Source: Datnioides undecimradiatus (taxonomy: Eukaryota > Chordata > Actinopteri > Lobotiformes > Datnioididae). From it: 64,000 bases of DNA. Positions 26,041-37,370 of this stretch are shown here, one piece after another (within the stretch, counting starts at the first letter, position 1; every line of letters starts with the position of its first letter). The notes under the pieces were generated by a model. That model was not told the origin of the DNA. It searched no databases and worked only from the letters and a program-made list of their open reading frames with translations. The stretch is taken from contig WARS01002855.1 of the NCBI GenBank assembly GCA_008933995.1, positions 528,001 to 592,000 of the forward strand. Direction: 5' to 3'. Made by a program: the position numbers and the translations under genes.

Positions 26041-27581
26041 CATGGTGTCCACACAGCTCAGTCCAGGAGGCTGTTACTGGGACGATCATGCAGCCACGAC
26101 ACTGCCATCTGATGGCCGACACAGGGAGTTACAGCTCTCCATCTTTCACTGTAGCGTCCATCACTCCGACGTATTCTCCATATTTATCGCCACGGAAACG
26201 ACCGATGACACTGAATTTTATAGTTTTTTTAAAACACATTTGATGTTAACACCCTCGTTTCAGGCCGTTCTGCTGCTGCGCTCTCTTCTCTTAACTCCAC
26301 AGCGGCTTCAGTCTCATCCCGTAAAGGGTGAGTCCACGTTAAAACACGTTCGTGCGCAGCGACATGTCAGACAGAAGCCAATCAGAGATGACGACTGATC
26401 CTCCTAAATCTTGAACCGCGTCACTTCCTCTGCAGTATCCCAGGAGGTATGAATACATATATATTTTAGTGTGTATCCGATGTGTTCGAACACTCAGCAC
26501 GTTCGTCCGGATCACAGGACGTGTTTGTTCCGACAGACGTCCCACGTTCTTTCCCCCGGGACGCCGCGTCTCCCGCTTTGATTAGTCCCATTTTGCACAG
26601 CTGCGGCGCCCAACAGTCTCGCCGTCGAGCAGGTATTTCCAATCAGGAGCAGATGGCGCTCTGCTAATCTGTTTCCAGACACGAGTTCTCTGTTTGTTTC
26701 GGCAGCGACTCTCTGTTTTCCTGCAGCGGCGGGGCAGGCAGCAGTGATCGACTCTCTGCAGCGACACGTCGGTCGCCATCAGGTAGAGTTTGCACAGATT
26801 AGATGAAGCGACGAGCGACAGCTTGGGAAACAGCTATGGGCAGCTCCTCAGACTGTTTCTCAGACACGTGCAACAAGGACTGGGCTGGACAATGAGCGCT
26901 GAAGTGTGTCTGGGGGCCGGGCCTCACTGACACCTGGACAAACGCACAACTGTATAACTTTAAACAATGACAACAGACCTGCTCCGCCTGCCACGTCTCT
27001 GTCCTCCCTGGAGTCTGAGCTGCTGTAAACCACCTCAGCGTCGCTACCTGTTGCCTCAGTCAGCCCGTTCTGCTCCCCCACTCTGGGAGCAACCAACTAA
27101 AGCTTAGAAGTTCAGTTATCCATTAAGGAAAAGGACATGTGCTCTGATGCACTGAAGGTCTGCTTCTTAGTTCCTCAGTATTAGCTCCGCGGTGTCTGTA
27201 CCAGTGTTGGAGGCCGTGTGTGTGTGTGTGTGTGTGTTGCTGTGGTCGACATGTTGTTTCTCTGCGGCGCCGGCATGTAGTGACATTTATAAGGAGGCGC
27301 ACATCCGCCCCGCCGAGCCACGGAGCCACAGCGACGCCCCGACGCAGGGGCCTAAATCCGGATTAAGACGAGGGTCCGTGCAGACTGCAGCGCTCCGGCG
27401 TCGGGGTTCGTGTCCGCGGCGCTGTGCAGCGACACGCCGGCGCGGGTTTCTGAGCGAGAACAGGGTTTTTATGAAGTGGAGCATCTTTCTGTGTGTTTAC
27501 TGTGGCAGAGGATTTTAGAGGTCAGCTGCAGCGGTTAGTCTGTCGACAGGGGAGGGAGCACTGACACACTCCTAATGAGGG

Positions 27582-27617
<36 letters not shown>

Positions 27618-27724
27618 ATTTTTATACTTTAGTGTGCATTTGCGTTTATGTGTGCGTCTTTTGCACAAATTTGACCGTGAGGACGAGTGCATGTCATCGT
27701 GCATGTGTGTGTGCGTGCATATGA

Positions 27725-27767
<43 letters not shown>

Positions 27768-27877
27768 ATTGTCCTTGTTTATCTCCGTTCCACAGCACAG
27801 CCTGTTGTTGGGGTTTTCTCAGTCTATTTACAGTACAACGAGGACACGTTATCATTAGCTATTCTAGCTACAGAGCG

Positions 27878-27925
<48 letters not shown>

Positions 27926-28508
27926 AGAGACCAAAGCCCTGCTCACATGGCGCTGGTGTCACGGGGAAACAGCGCCCGTCCTCGCACTGCTGTTAAAGCG
28001 CCACGAGGGAACGAACGTGACCAAACGTCGTTCTCTTCGGCGCCCTCGTCAGTCGGTCAGCGACCTCATCCGGCGTCTGCGGCGTTTGATCCGCTCTTGA
28101 ACCGTCTGTCCCTCCACCTCAGCCCTGTGTCTGTCAGTCATTGCCCCGCCCCTCCCCGGTCGCTCACGCTGTGCGTCCTCGCTCGCGTGTGCCGTCAGTT
28201 CGTCTGTGCGCAGCGTTTTTGGCGTTGCAGCCTGTTATTTGTTGTGTTTATCTGTTTTGGCCCATGGTCCGTCTCGTGGACTTCTGACGCCGCTGTCTTG
28301 GAGCTGTGCCGCTGTACCCTCCTGTCAGCCTCTTGCTTTTGTGTTTATTATTAAGTGCTGCAGCTCTTTGAGTCTGCATTTAGGGTCCTGACTCTACTTC
28401 TCTTATATCATGTGGTCCGTCCCCGGGATCAGCAGCGTGGGTAGAGCTCCACCTTTAAAATGAGCGCAGCAAACCCCTCGTTATATGAGATAATAACAGT
28501 CTGAGTAT

Positions 28509-28547
<39 letters not shown>

Positions 28548-28902
28548 GTCTCAGCCTGGTGGTTGGTCTGGTCTTGTATATCTCCAGTATTAACGACGAG
28601 GTGATGAACCGACCCAGGGAGCCGGAGCAGTTCTTCCACTACCACTACGGCTGGTCCTTCGCCTTCGCCGCCTCCTCCTTCCTGCTTAAAGAGGTAATCG
28701 AAGAGGAACACGCGCACGCGCACGCGCACACACGCTGAGATGTAGTCATGCGTGAACATTTGCATGTACCGACACAAACACACACGAAGAAAACACCAGC
28801 GCAGGCAGAAACACGCACACACGCGCTGCAGATGTGCACAACGCAAACACGCACACAAGTGACGCTAATGTGCACTGATGCTTAACATTCACAGAAGCTC
28901 AT

Positions 28903-28940
<38 letters not shown>

Positions 28941-29915
28941 TTTGCAATCTGCCCTGGATGTCGACCAACCGCCGTTTAGCGAAACACACTCCAGCATGCG
29001 TATAAACACAGACACACAAACTTGCCTGTAGCTTTCTGAAATGCAGACGTATTCAGCTGAACACACACACACACACACACACGTGCACACACACACCACA
29101 CACACACACATTTGAAAAGTGCCTGCGTAGGAGCCCGTCATCCTGCCTGCATCAATATTCATAAATGTTAATAGCTGGAATACTTGAGGGCAGCAGCTCT
29201 GTCGCAGCTCAGCTTCATATGCATCTGAATGTTGCTGGCGGGTGGAGGCTGATGGAGGGGGGGTGATGGGGGGGGGGCTCTGCTACGCCTTCTTCTCGCT
29301 CCTTCTTTCCTCTCCTTTCATCTCCCTCCTCCTCTTCTTATTCCTTAATTCCTCCTCTCTGCCCTTCGCTTCTATTTCCTTCCTTCCTTCCTTCCTTCCT
29401 TCCTCTGTTCCCTCATCTTATCTCCCCTTGGTCTCTTCTTCTCCCACTTCATCTTGAAGTGCTCTCCTCTTCTCTTTAATCTCAACCCTCCCTCCTCTAA
29501 TCCTTTATTATCTCCATCCCTCACTCTTCCTCTCGTATCTCCTCTCCTCTTCTTCCTCCTTTCATCCTATCTCCCCTCCTTCCTTGTGTCTTCCCTCCTC
29601 TCCTATTCTCTTCCTTTTGTTTCCTTTCCTCCCTCCTGTCCTCTCATGTCTTGTCTCATCTCCTCCCCTCCTTTCCTCCTCCTCCTCCTCCTCTTCTAAT
29701 CCGTAAAACATGGGATCCTTCACACACACACACACTCACTCATCAGCGTGCTGTTTAAAGGCGGTTGTAGCTGATGCTGTGGGTGAATAGTGAATGAGCT
29801 GTGAACGCTCGGCTGAAAACACGAATACGTTTCTGATAATGGCTCGTTCCACCGAGGAGCGCCGAGGCTTTTTGGCAACTCTCTGCAAAATGACTATGGA
29901 TTTATTAAATTTACC

Positions 29916-29949
<34 letters not shown>

Positions 29950-31337
29950 CCACGCCCCATCTTAATGGCAGCATGCTGCAGTTTAGGCAGCAGGAGGACG
30001 GGGCTCATTCTGACGCTGCATTAAAGCTTGTCGCGTCGGGGAATGTGCTGAAAAGTCTGCGGCGCAGGCTCGACTGTCTCCGCTCGCACCGACGTCGAGT
30101 CCGCTCTCTGCACCGCCTGATTTGTCTGTTTGCATATCGGATCCACCTCTTTTCCACAGGCTGTATACAGAATATACAACATGCGTACGGATGGGGCTGT
30201 TTATGCGATTTAAAACCCATGCTTCTTGTCAGCCTGCTGATATAAATATGAACATAAAACATAATAAAAGCAAAACAAGACAATAAATGTTTTATGAAGC
30301 GCGAGCAGTGAGACGTTAATCCAAACACACCGTCTCCGGGGCGTCAGGATCATCCGAACGTGTTTCATTAATGGAAAATGTTTGTTTCTGTGTTGAAACG
30401 TGTAAAATGCATCTGATGCAGCTCTGCAGGGATGCTTACTGAATATAATGTATATACAACGAGTTTCAGCTGATGAGAAAAAGGCTTTATTCAACAAAGA
30501 ATAGTCCCAGTCGATGCTTCAGAGGCCGAGCTGTCATACGTCAAACACGCCATGACATCACTGTTCACTCAGGAGCGTAGCTAAACGTCCAGATCAGCGA
30601 GTGCAGGTCTTAAACGTGGCGTCTGTGCAGACTCTGGCTCCACATGATGCAAACGGAGCGAGATGGCGGCCGCCGTGCACCGTGAGAGGAAGCGTGTCGG
30701 CCATCTTTACGCCGTTTATGGTTGTACTGAACCTCATGCGGCGTCGCAGCGGCAGCGTGTTGTCTGGTTTCGTGCCCGTAGCAACACGCAGCCGTGATGT
30801 GACACGCTGTTTTGTTTCCGTGTGTCCCAGGGCGCCGGCGTGATGTCCGTCTACCTCTTCATGAAGCGTTACGCTGAGGAGGAGCTGTACCGGCCCCACC
30901 CCGCCCTCTACCGCCCCCGCATGTCTGACTGCAGCGACTACAGCGGCCAGTTCCTCCACCCGGACTCCTGGCCTCCTCCGCAGCGGGGCCGCAGCGCCTC
31001 CGAGGTCTCCTCCGACATCTCCATCCAGCTCAACCAGACGCCGCCGCAGCCGCCGCCCAAGGGGGGCAGCAGCTCCCAGCCGACGCCCTCCTCCTCTGGG
31101 CCTTCGTCGGCGGCCAGTTACCAGCTCCAGCCGGCCTCCTCCTCCTCCACCTCCTCCTCTTACCCACACCCACTCCACATGGCCGCCACCTCCACCCTAC
31201 CCAGAGCGTCCCATGCTCACGCTCACCCCCACCCGAGCGGGCCCCCACCCCAGTCCCTGCCCATGGCGGCGCCCCCCTCAGCGGTGCCTCCTCCCCGCTA
31301 TCACACGCACATGCGAATGAGCGCCTCGCCATGCTAG
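19017..31337 (+). CDS. cacng7: Voltage-dependent calcium channel gamma-7 subunit (type II TARP), 5 coding exons
   Basis: The joined exons are 19017-19212, 21152-21238, 22036-22176, 28548-28693 and 30831-31337, all with GT-AG introns and one continuous frame of 358 residues. The protein is close to mammalian CACNG7 from residue 1 through the fourth membrane segment. Visible parts: TM1 about 8-32; first extracellular loop with sequon N45-Q-T and the GLW-x2-C motif at 57-62, whose partner cysteine is C72; TM2 about 103-122; TM3 about 127-152; TM4 about 176-200; then a cytoplasmic tail. By family knowledge it is an auxiliary subunit that alters AMPA receptor trafficking and gating in neurons. The start codon directly follows an acceptor, so the 5' UTR must come from an upstream exon. 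The tail is about 80 residues longer than in the 275-residue human protein because of a Pro/Ser/His-rich stretch. The C-terminus -SPC is retained, and there is no type I PDZ ligand. Identity is very sure; the ohnolog letter (a/b) cannot be assigned. Confidence 0.96.
20502..20530 (+). repeat. (CA)n microsatellite in cacng7 intron 1
   Basis: Perfect CA repeat, complementary to the GT repeat at 20695-20727. Confidence 0.95.
20695..20759 (+). repeat. (GT)n microsatellite, interrupted, in cacng7 intron 1
   Basis: Two GT runs separated by a short GCATGAGT interruption. Confidence 0.95.
21152..21238 (+). CDS. cacng7: cacng7 coding exon 2 (extracellular loop 1)
   Basis: This 87-base exon encodes GPEKGRCVASEYFTEPEIE and following residues, with cysteine C72 that pairs with C62. 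The acceptor is preceded by about 210 bases of almost pure pyrimidine. The donor is GTGAGT, and a CA repeat begins about 15 bases into the intron. Confidence 0.94.
21253..21282 (+). repeat. (CA)15 repeat just after the cacng7 exon 2 donor
   Basis: The repeat begins about 15 bases into intron 2. Confidence 0.95.
22036..22176 (+). CDS. cacng7: cacng7 coding exon 3 (TM2 and first part of TM3)
   Basis: This 141-base exon encodes MVRTATPFPMVSLLFVFTAF through FFILSG, nearly identical to mammalian CACNG7. The matching cacng8 exon (54095-54235) is also exactly 141 bases with the same phase, which supports both boundaries. The acceptor is CTGCAG and the donor GTACCG. Confidence 0.96.
25772..25821 (+). 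repeat. (GT)25 microsatellite
   Basis: Fifty bases of perfect GT, in cacng7 intron 3, 180 bases before a complementary CA repeat. Confidence 0.97.
26002..26039 (+). repeat. (CA)19 microsatellite
   Basis: Near-perfect CA repeat in cacng7 intron 3, able to pair with the GT repeat at 25772-25821 in the transcript. Confidence 0.97.
27729..27765 (+). repeat. (GT)n microsatellite
   Basis: Perfect GT repeat in cacng7 intron 3; another lies at 27583-27614. Confidence 0.97.
27882..27921 (+). repeat. (CA)20 microsatellite
   Basis: Perfect CA repeat, 117 bases after the GT repeat at 27729-27765 and 590 bases before the TG tract at the exon 4 acceptor. Confidence 0.97.
28512..28545 (+). repeat. (TG)n tract abutting cacng7 splice acceptor
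   Basis: A TG repeat of about 34 bases runs straight into the TGTGCAG acceptor of coding exon 4. The usual CT-rich tract is missing. Confidence 0.95.
28548..28693 (+). CDS. cacng7: cacng7 coding exon 4 (rest of TM3, loop 2, start of TM4)
   Basis: This 146-base exon encodes LSLVVGLVLYISSINDEV through FAFAASSFLLKE (residues 142-190). The 3' splice site is TGTGCAG, preceded directly by about 34 bases of TG repeat instead of a normal polypyrimidine tract. A TAATAAC branch-point-like sequence sits at 28491-28497. The length is not a multiple of three, so skipping would shift the frame. The donor is GTAATC. Confidence 0.95.
28903..29090 (+). repeat. Two (CA)n repeats after cacng7 coding exon 4
   Basis: CA runs at 28903-28938 and 29061-29090, complementary to the TG tract before the same exon. 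Confidence 0.95.
29285..29697 (+). repeat. Polypyrimidine tract of about 410 bases
   Basis: The + strand is almost entirely C and T, including TTCC and CCT runs. It lies in cacng7 intron 4. Confidence 0.9.
30772..30785. promoter_or_regulatory. RFX X-box-like motif in cacng7 intron 4
   Basis: GTGCCCGTAGCAAC fits GTNNCC-N2-RGYAAC. It ends 45 bases before the last cacng7 exon, so it may be coincidental. Confidence 0.2.
30831..31337 (+). CDS. cacng7: cacng7 coding exon 5 (end of TM4 and extended cytoplasmic tail)
   Basis: The exon opens with GAGVMSVYLFMKRYAEEELY and runs through the conserved RPRMSDCSDYSGQFLHPDSW block, then a Pro/Ser/His/Gln-rich stretch absent from the human protein as I recall it, and ends MRMSASPC with a TAG stop. 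The acceptor is TGTCCCAG. Base composition is strongly GC-rich with CCN and TCN codon runs. Confidence 0.94.
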   Translation, partial: GAGVMSVYLFMKRYAEEELYRPHPALYRPRMSDCSDYSGQFLHPDSWPPPQRGRSASEVSSDISIQLNQTPPQPPPKGGSSSQPTPSSSGPSSAASYQLQPASSSSTSSSYPHPLHMAATSTLPRASHAHAHPHPSGPPPQSLPMAAPPSAVPPPRYHTHMRMSASPC

Positions 31338-31944
31338 GCTACATACGCAGGGGAGGGGAGGGCAAACACAACTTAGTGAGGGGGAGGGGGGCTCGCTCAG
31401 TTACAGCTCTTAGACACCATGAGACAACACACACACACACACACACAAACACAAATCCTGCATCCTCGGAGTGTGTGGGAGGAGGGATGCAGCAGAGTGG
31501 ATGAAGGAGGGAGGTTTAAGGAGATCAGAAAGAGGAGGAAAGGAAAGAGGGGAGAAGAGGAGGCGGGGGGGGGGGGCAGGTGGGCGGGGGGATGAGTCAC
31601 TGCTGATGCGGAGCCCGAGACGAAGACAGACACTCAACAAAACTTTCAACGCGCTGGGAGGGAAACATGGGAGGGGAGGAGAGAGGGATACGGTGATTAG
31701 CTGCAACAAGACGTTTGCGGGGTTCCTGACGGGTACGCTCATCATCGGGGCCGTGACACACAGGCGACGGCGTGAAGCAGCGCGGGAAAAACAGGAAGCT
31801 GAGTCATTTCCAAAACGCCGTCCGTTCACAGAACAAACAGCAACACGTTTGGATTCAGATGTTACCCGTTCATCAAAGAAACAAACACTTATGGGTCCAA
31901 ACATGGACACAGTTGGGAACGTCGCTGCATTCAATCACTTTCTG

Positions 31945-31950
31945 AATAAA
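31945..31950 (+). terminator. Candidate proximal poly(A) signal of cacng7
   Basis: AATAAA lies 608 bases after the stop codon, with T-poor, A-rich DNA downstream, so the downstream element is weak. Confidence 0.35.
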
Positions 31951-33019
31951 TGTGACCCATAAAAACAAAATAATAATAATAATGAACCTCTTACTCATTA
32001 ATGAACGAGAGTGCAGGCGAGTGACACCGTGCACAAGTCCACAATGCACCGTCCTGCATCTTGTTAATGTCGTTGTCGCGCAGCGGTTGCCGTACCAACC
32101 ATCTCACGTTCAGCATTTCAGGTGTTCGCCTGAAAGACGCTGCCAAACGGAAACCTGCGTGTCGGCGCCTGTTCCCAGGCCCGAAACCGCCTGAGGAGTC
32201 GCATTTCATCACGTCCCAACCGTGTTCATGAAAGCCCGCGTTCAAAAACCAGCAGAATGGTTAAAAGTGCGGGTTTTGTTATGATGAGCGCTGCTTCCGA
32301 CCTTTGCCCATGCACCATGACCCACACACATCACTCTTAGCTACACAATCAGAGGTGAAACTGTATATGCATAGAGATTTATACGTAAGCTGTATAGAAA
32401 TCCTCCTTCCTCCGTCTCCTTCGTTCTTTCTGAGACAAACATCGAGTGTAATCCTGTCCGACCACCGCCGGCTGTAAATATCAGGGTGTGTTTTAGGCGT
32501 TTTAGCTGTTGGATTTTCTAAGCTGTTTGTATTTAGACGGGGGAAAGCTCTGCGGATGAATGTTCGACGTTTTTCTGGAATGAAACGCGACCGAGAGACT
32601 TTGTTCGAGCGCCGAGCGCGAGGTCGGGATGCTCCTTTGATGCCACTGATTTTAAATGTTCAGGTGTAAATAATACGACTTTGAGTAGGAACGACGGATA
32701 CGAGAACCCAGACCTCCTGGATTCAGCTTGAACGGATTCAAAATGGAAACATCATTGAGCGGTCCGTGGGCCGTGCAGCTCGGTGCTTCGTGGCGGCTGA
32801 ATGTCTGCAGAAAGTTTCAGGTGCGGAGCAAAGTGCATTTGTTTGTTTGTTTGTTTGTTTGAATGACGCCGTGCTTCCTGAGTGGACAGATGTGGAGCGG
32901 GATCGAATTCTTCCTGGTTTTCCTCAAGACGAAGCAGGTTTATATGTAAAAAAGAGACGACGAGGCACTTTGATGAGCACGAGCTCACATGGGAAGCAAA
33001 CTGAAAACCTGACCTTCGA

Positions 33020-33056
33020 TGATTATTATTATTATTGTTATTATTATTATTATTAC
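33020..33056 (+). repeat. (TTA)n microsatellite
   Basis: TTA repeat with one TTG interruption, in the candidate cacng7 3' UTR. Confidence 0.9.
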
Positions 33057-34285
33057 AAATGTGAAGCAGGGAAACAGAGAGATGGATCCAAATCCAAAGA
33101 AAAACACGTGGAAACAGGATCAAATACGCTGGGGTGCTGAGAGCAACGTGTAAAGATGAGCTGACGCAAACAGGAAGTGAAGGGAACCGAAAAAACTTTC
33201 AAAATAAAACAGGAAATGGCTGAACACAGGAGCTGGACGGGGATTAGTTCGGTCAGACCATTAATCAGTCATCATAAAATTCATTTGTTAGGAGATTTTA
33301 AATAAAAAGTTAATTTAGGAAACGTCAAATATCATTTATGGTGTGGAGGCAGCGTCTGTTTAATATTGATGTCGCGATTAATAAAGTTTTATTCCGTGGC
33401 AGGAAGTCATGTGACGCGCCTGTAGCGCAGCAGCCACAGCGAGGAGGTTGATATGTGCTTCTAACTGAACTCAAAGCCCCACTTACACTGGAGCTTTTGA
33501 GCCCATCGCGTGCCCTTCCTGAGCTCCAGATCAGGTTTCGTGGCGTTTCGTGTTCCTGATCGTGCTTTAAACGACACATCTTGGTAAAAGTTGGTGTGTT
33601 GCACATCTTCGCAGCGGGAAATCGACCCTGGCAGCAGGAGGTTTTCAGTTTGACTCCCGTCGACGCTCTCACGCTGCACCACGGCGACTGCGAGCTTGTG
33701 TCTTTTTGTAGCATATTAGCGCTGGCGCCCGGCGCAGGGCGGCGTCTGTAGCCACTGTTTTTTTAGACGCACGGGGAACAACGTCAAGCTCGACAGCCCC
33801 CCGTGGTACTGTTAAAACAAAACGGTGTAGCAAAACAAACCGCGGCGTCTCCTCTGACTATTTACTGTGTGGGAACCAACCAGGAGGCGGTTTAGCAGCT
33901 TTCTTTGCTGATGTTTCCAGATGTTTATTTTAATCGCCAAAGCCGAGCATTCATGCTGTGCAGTGAGCACACAGGTGTATTTATGTAGCTGGCTTCTGTT
34001 CTTTGGTTTTCCTCCGATCCAAATGAATCAGGGCCACCCGGGTCGTCCGAGGACGTGGGACTCTGATGTGTTCGCCGCAGACGCTTCTCCAAACGGTGAC
34101 CGAGGTGTAAATACTCATTCTGAACACGCCGTACGACGCGGAAGTTTACATGCTCACGTGGGCGTGTGTGTGCCCGACCGACCGACCGACCACGTGGTTC
34201 ATGTGAGTTTGATCGGAGTTTGTTCTCGCCATCGCAGGAGTGTGGTTTTTAATCTGCCGGCAGTGTTTTGTTAAGTTTAAAAACC

Positions 34286-34291
34286 AATAAA
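34286..34291 (+). terminator. Candidate distal poly(A) signal of cacng7
   Basis: AATAAA in CCAATAAAGCTTGCCTGG, followed by a T/C-rich stretch, about 2.95 kb after the stop. It looks more typical than the proximal signal. Confidence 0.35.
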
Positions 34292-37200
34292 GCTTGCCTG
34301 GTTCCAGCCTCCCTTCTGCTTATTTCGTTTTCTTCTCACCACATTTGCTCGTCGAACTGCACTCAGAGGATCAGACGTCAGAGGTAAATGACTTTACGTC
34401 ACGCACAACCAGCCTTTCTGTGTGAAACAGCTCCACGGCGACTCAAAGTGCACATTTAAAACGGCTGCAAAGTGAATCTGAGGCGGAGGAAGATCATTAA
34501 ATCTTATTTAATGTCGTACCTCCAGGGTCTGGGCTGCGAAACTGTTTTTAAGGAGCGTTGTGAGATATTGTTCAGTCTGACGCTGCATGTTTCACAGAAT
34601 GCAGTCGTGGGGAAAATGAGGCGCTTTTGACCTTTTCACTTCATTTTCCTGCAGTTAATTAAAATTAAACTGATTCACTTTGGCCATTTTTATTAACTTA
34701 AGCGTGAGCGCTTAGAGAAATGCATCAGGGTCACGGCGCCGCTCTTGGTTACAGGTGGTCCTTTAAATGTATTTTTATCCTCTAATCACTCAAATCGCTC
34801 CTTCGCTGCGCAGGAGAACAGAAACCGAGACCTCAGGGGTCGACATCAGCTTGATTCGTCTGCAGTTTGGGTCGTCGTTGCTCGTTTGACGGATCCTCTG
34901 AGGACAAGTGTTGGAAACGTCGCAGGGGCAACAACGAGGTCGCCAAATGAGTCACGGAGCAGTGGAACAAAACATATTTGCATTTGTTGATACCGGCGCT
35001 TATGTAACGGCGGCCGGGCCTGAAAATGAGATGCATTATGGCGCGTCATTAAAGCATGAGTCAGCCTTTGCATAACACATCTGAGGTATGTGGAATATGA
35101 ATTGATATTGAATTATTCTGTTTTCTATCAGGAAACATCTCCATCGTTTACGTCCACAGTCACTGTTATTCTGGGTGATGGGTGTATTATATAGCGCAGG
35201 GGTGGGCGGCTAGCACTAGCAGGTTGCATAAAATCGGTTTACTAGTCTTTAGCTTAAATTGTTAAACTTATTAAACCTGTTTGTTGCATAAATGTGAAGA
35301 CAGACTTAATCTGAGGTAGGGTCGCACCCTCTCCCCCCTGACTGGTGGACCTGAATCACATGTGACGTGGGTTTTGGCAGCTAGCTAACAGCTTAACAGA
35401 CTTCGGTTTGCAGTTGTCTGAAACGTGTCGCCACAGACGGTGTAGCCACGTGCACGCAGGAGTCATTTCCTGTACACTCTCCACCGAACCTAAAGAGACC
35501 AGCAGCAGGTCCTGGGTCTGTCCAATGTTAGCAAATAAACTTCTAATTTAATAATCAAACGTGACGCAAATCACAACCCAGCACTTCCAAACAAGGCTGT
35601 GGTGATCTACACTTCCTGTCTCCACTCATACCATTAGCACAGCTAGCATCACCGTCTCTGTTTCTCTCCTGTGTCTTGTTCAACCAGTGAAGCAAATCTT
35701 CCACCAGGAGCTTCATGCAACAGGTAAATGTAAGAGTCTGATGAGTCTGACTTAAGGCTACAGCTAATCTGAAAACTGCAGGTCTGTCCTGCTGCAGCCG
35801 GCCTGATCCGACTGATCCTGGAAAGCTTTTGCAAATGTATTAAAAGCATTTAAGCATGATTTTAGGCCAACTACAGTGCATTTGTGAGATAATGTGGATT
35901 TTAAAAAATCATGTTTATAATGGCCTGGGCCGGCCGTGGCTGCAGACAGGCTGAGGTCTGGAGAAGCGTCGGAGGTGCAGCGTGGCTTTCCAAGATGTGA
36001 ATGAGGTTTATTCACACCTGCACGTTCCTGAGGATAAGTCTTATCAGCCCACATAACAGAGCGCCCCAGTGCACCGTGGGTATTCAGGGGGTTTAAGAAC
36101 ATATGGAGCGGCTGCTGAAATTCTCTGGTCCAGTTTTATCGTCGGTGCACTTTTCATTTCAGCTGCGGGAACAGACTGTGGTCATCAGAGGAGGCCAGTC
36201 CAAGTGTTTTGTGGGGACCGATCCCCGTTCGGTCAGCTGGTCTGTCCCAATTTAGGCGAGTTATTTAGAGTGGCTTGAACACCAGGGCGACTTAGGCCTC
36301 ACGGAAATAGCTTTTAGGAACATTTTAGGCCCTGGTGAGTCGATACGGGCCAGTTTAACAGGTCACAGCACTAAACTCACCTCAGCATCAAAGTTAACTA
36401 AAGACATATTAACCTGATGTTGACAGGGAGACACACTGATCCTTCTGCGTCCAGTCTGGGGTTTTTGTGTCAACACGTGTGCAGAAGGAAGCTTTAGAAC
36501 TGAATATTTTGCGTTTGCGCCTGCACCAGAAAATGCAATTTGCTGTCGTCTTTGCTTTAACGTCGCGGATAGCCGCCTGTAATGAAAACGCGCTAGATGA
36601 TTTACAGCTGTAAAGGCCACAGACGCCGCAGCTGTCAGCGTTTGGACTGGACGCCGCAGCGTTTGCAGTCTTGCTCATGGCGGCGGTCGGTGAAGAAGAT
36701 GAGCGGGAAGCTGTGCAAACGGAGCTGTTGTCGTATTTGCAAAGAGCGCGCTTCGACGTGCAGCTAATATTTGTTTACATTGACAATGAGTGGGAAGCAT
36801 TTCTGTGGTTTTCGTGTTGTGACAGTGTCCTCAGCCTTGTGTAATCTGCCGCCGCCCGCCGCCACCGCCGCCCGCCTGGACTGTGAATGTCACTGGAAGT
36901 TCCGGCCGAGTGGCTTTTACTGCGGCTGCAGAGCGGAGCTGCACTTCATTTCTAAATGTTTGTCTTTCTGGCCCGGGCATTGATTTCCTCTCTGTCTGTC
37001 TTTATTACTCTGGCTCCCCTCCCGTGTACTGTATAACCCCCAACACACACACACACACACACACACACGTCTTAACCCCCCCTCCCCTGGCAGCCTTCTG
37101 ATCCGTATTGACTATCCGTCTTAGTTTAGCTACCTGACTGTTCCTTATTAAACCTGTGAAGGCTGCCGTGTTCGACCTGTCTCTTCTCCTCTCCACGCTC

Positions 37201-37370
37201 ATTCTTCTCTCCGGCCTTTGTTCTGTCCTCTCAGCCGCCTCGTCTCGTTTCTCCGGCCTCTGTCGTCTTGGCGGAGGTATTAAACGGGCACCTGTTTGTG
37301 ATTTTACATGGTTTTATATTTCCCCTTATGTTGCACATGTGCATAAAGGCTCTATCTTTATGATGGAGGA

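Larger units (their letters stand above)
22177..28547 (+). other. cacng7 intron 3
   Basis: Over 6 kb with no recognised exon. It carries long GT repeats (25772-25821, 27583-27614, 27729-27765), long CA repeats (26002-26039, 27882-27921) and a small hairpin with a TTG-rich centre (25547-25670). It ends in the TG tract that abuts the acceptor. Confidence 0.8.
28694..30830 (+). other. cacng7 intron 4
   Basis: CA-rich tracts start about 17 bases after the donor and recur at 28903-28938 and 29061-29090. A pyrimidine tract of about 410 bases spans 29285-29697, with TTCC repeats, and a further CA repeat lies near 29917-29945. No exon is recognised. Confidence 0.8.
31338..34291 (+). other. cacng7: Candidate cacng7 3' UTR
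   Basis: No open frame of note follows the stop at 31337. Positions 31470-31690 are G- and A-rich with runs of up to 12 G. A TTA repeat lies at 33020-33056. Two poly(A) signals bound possible short and long 3' UTRs. Confidence 0.4.

Noticed and set aside
30594-31178. Open frame of 194 codons on the - strand
   Set aside because: It is the antisense shadow of the GC-rich last exon of cacng7, with poly-Gly and poly-Arg artefacts of the CCN codon runs.
35197-35215. hAT-like terminus CAGGGGTGGGC
   Set aside because: Only 11 bases match; no inner sequence or second end supports an element.
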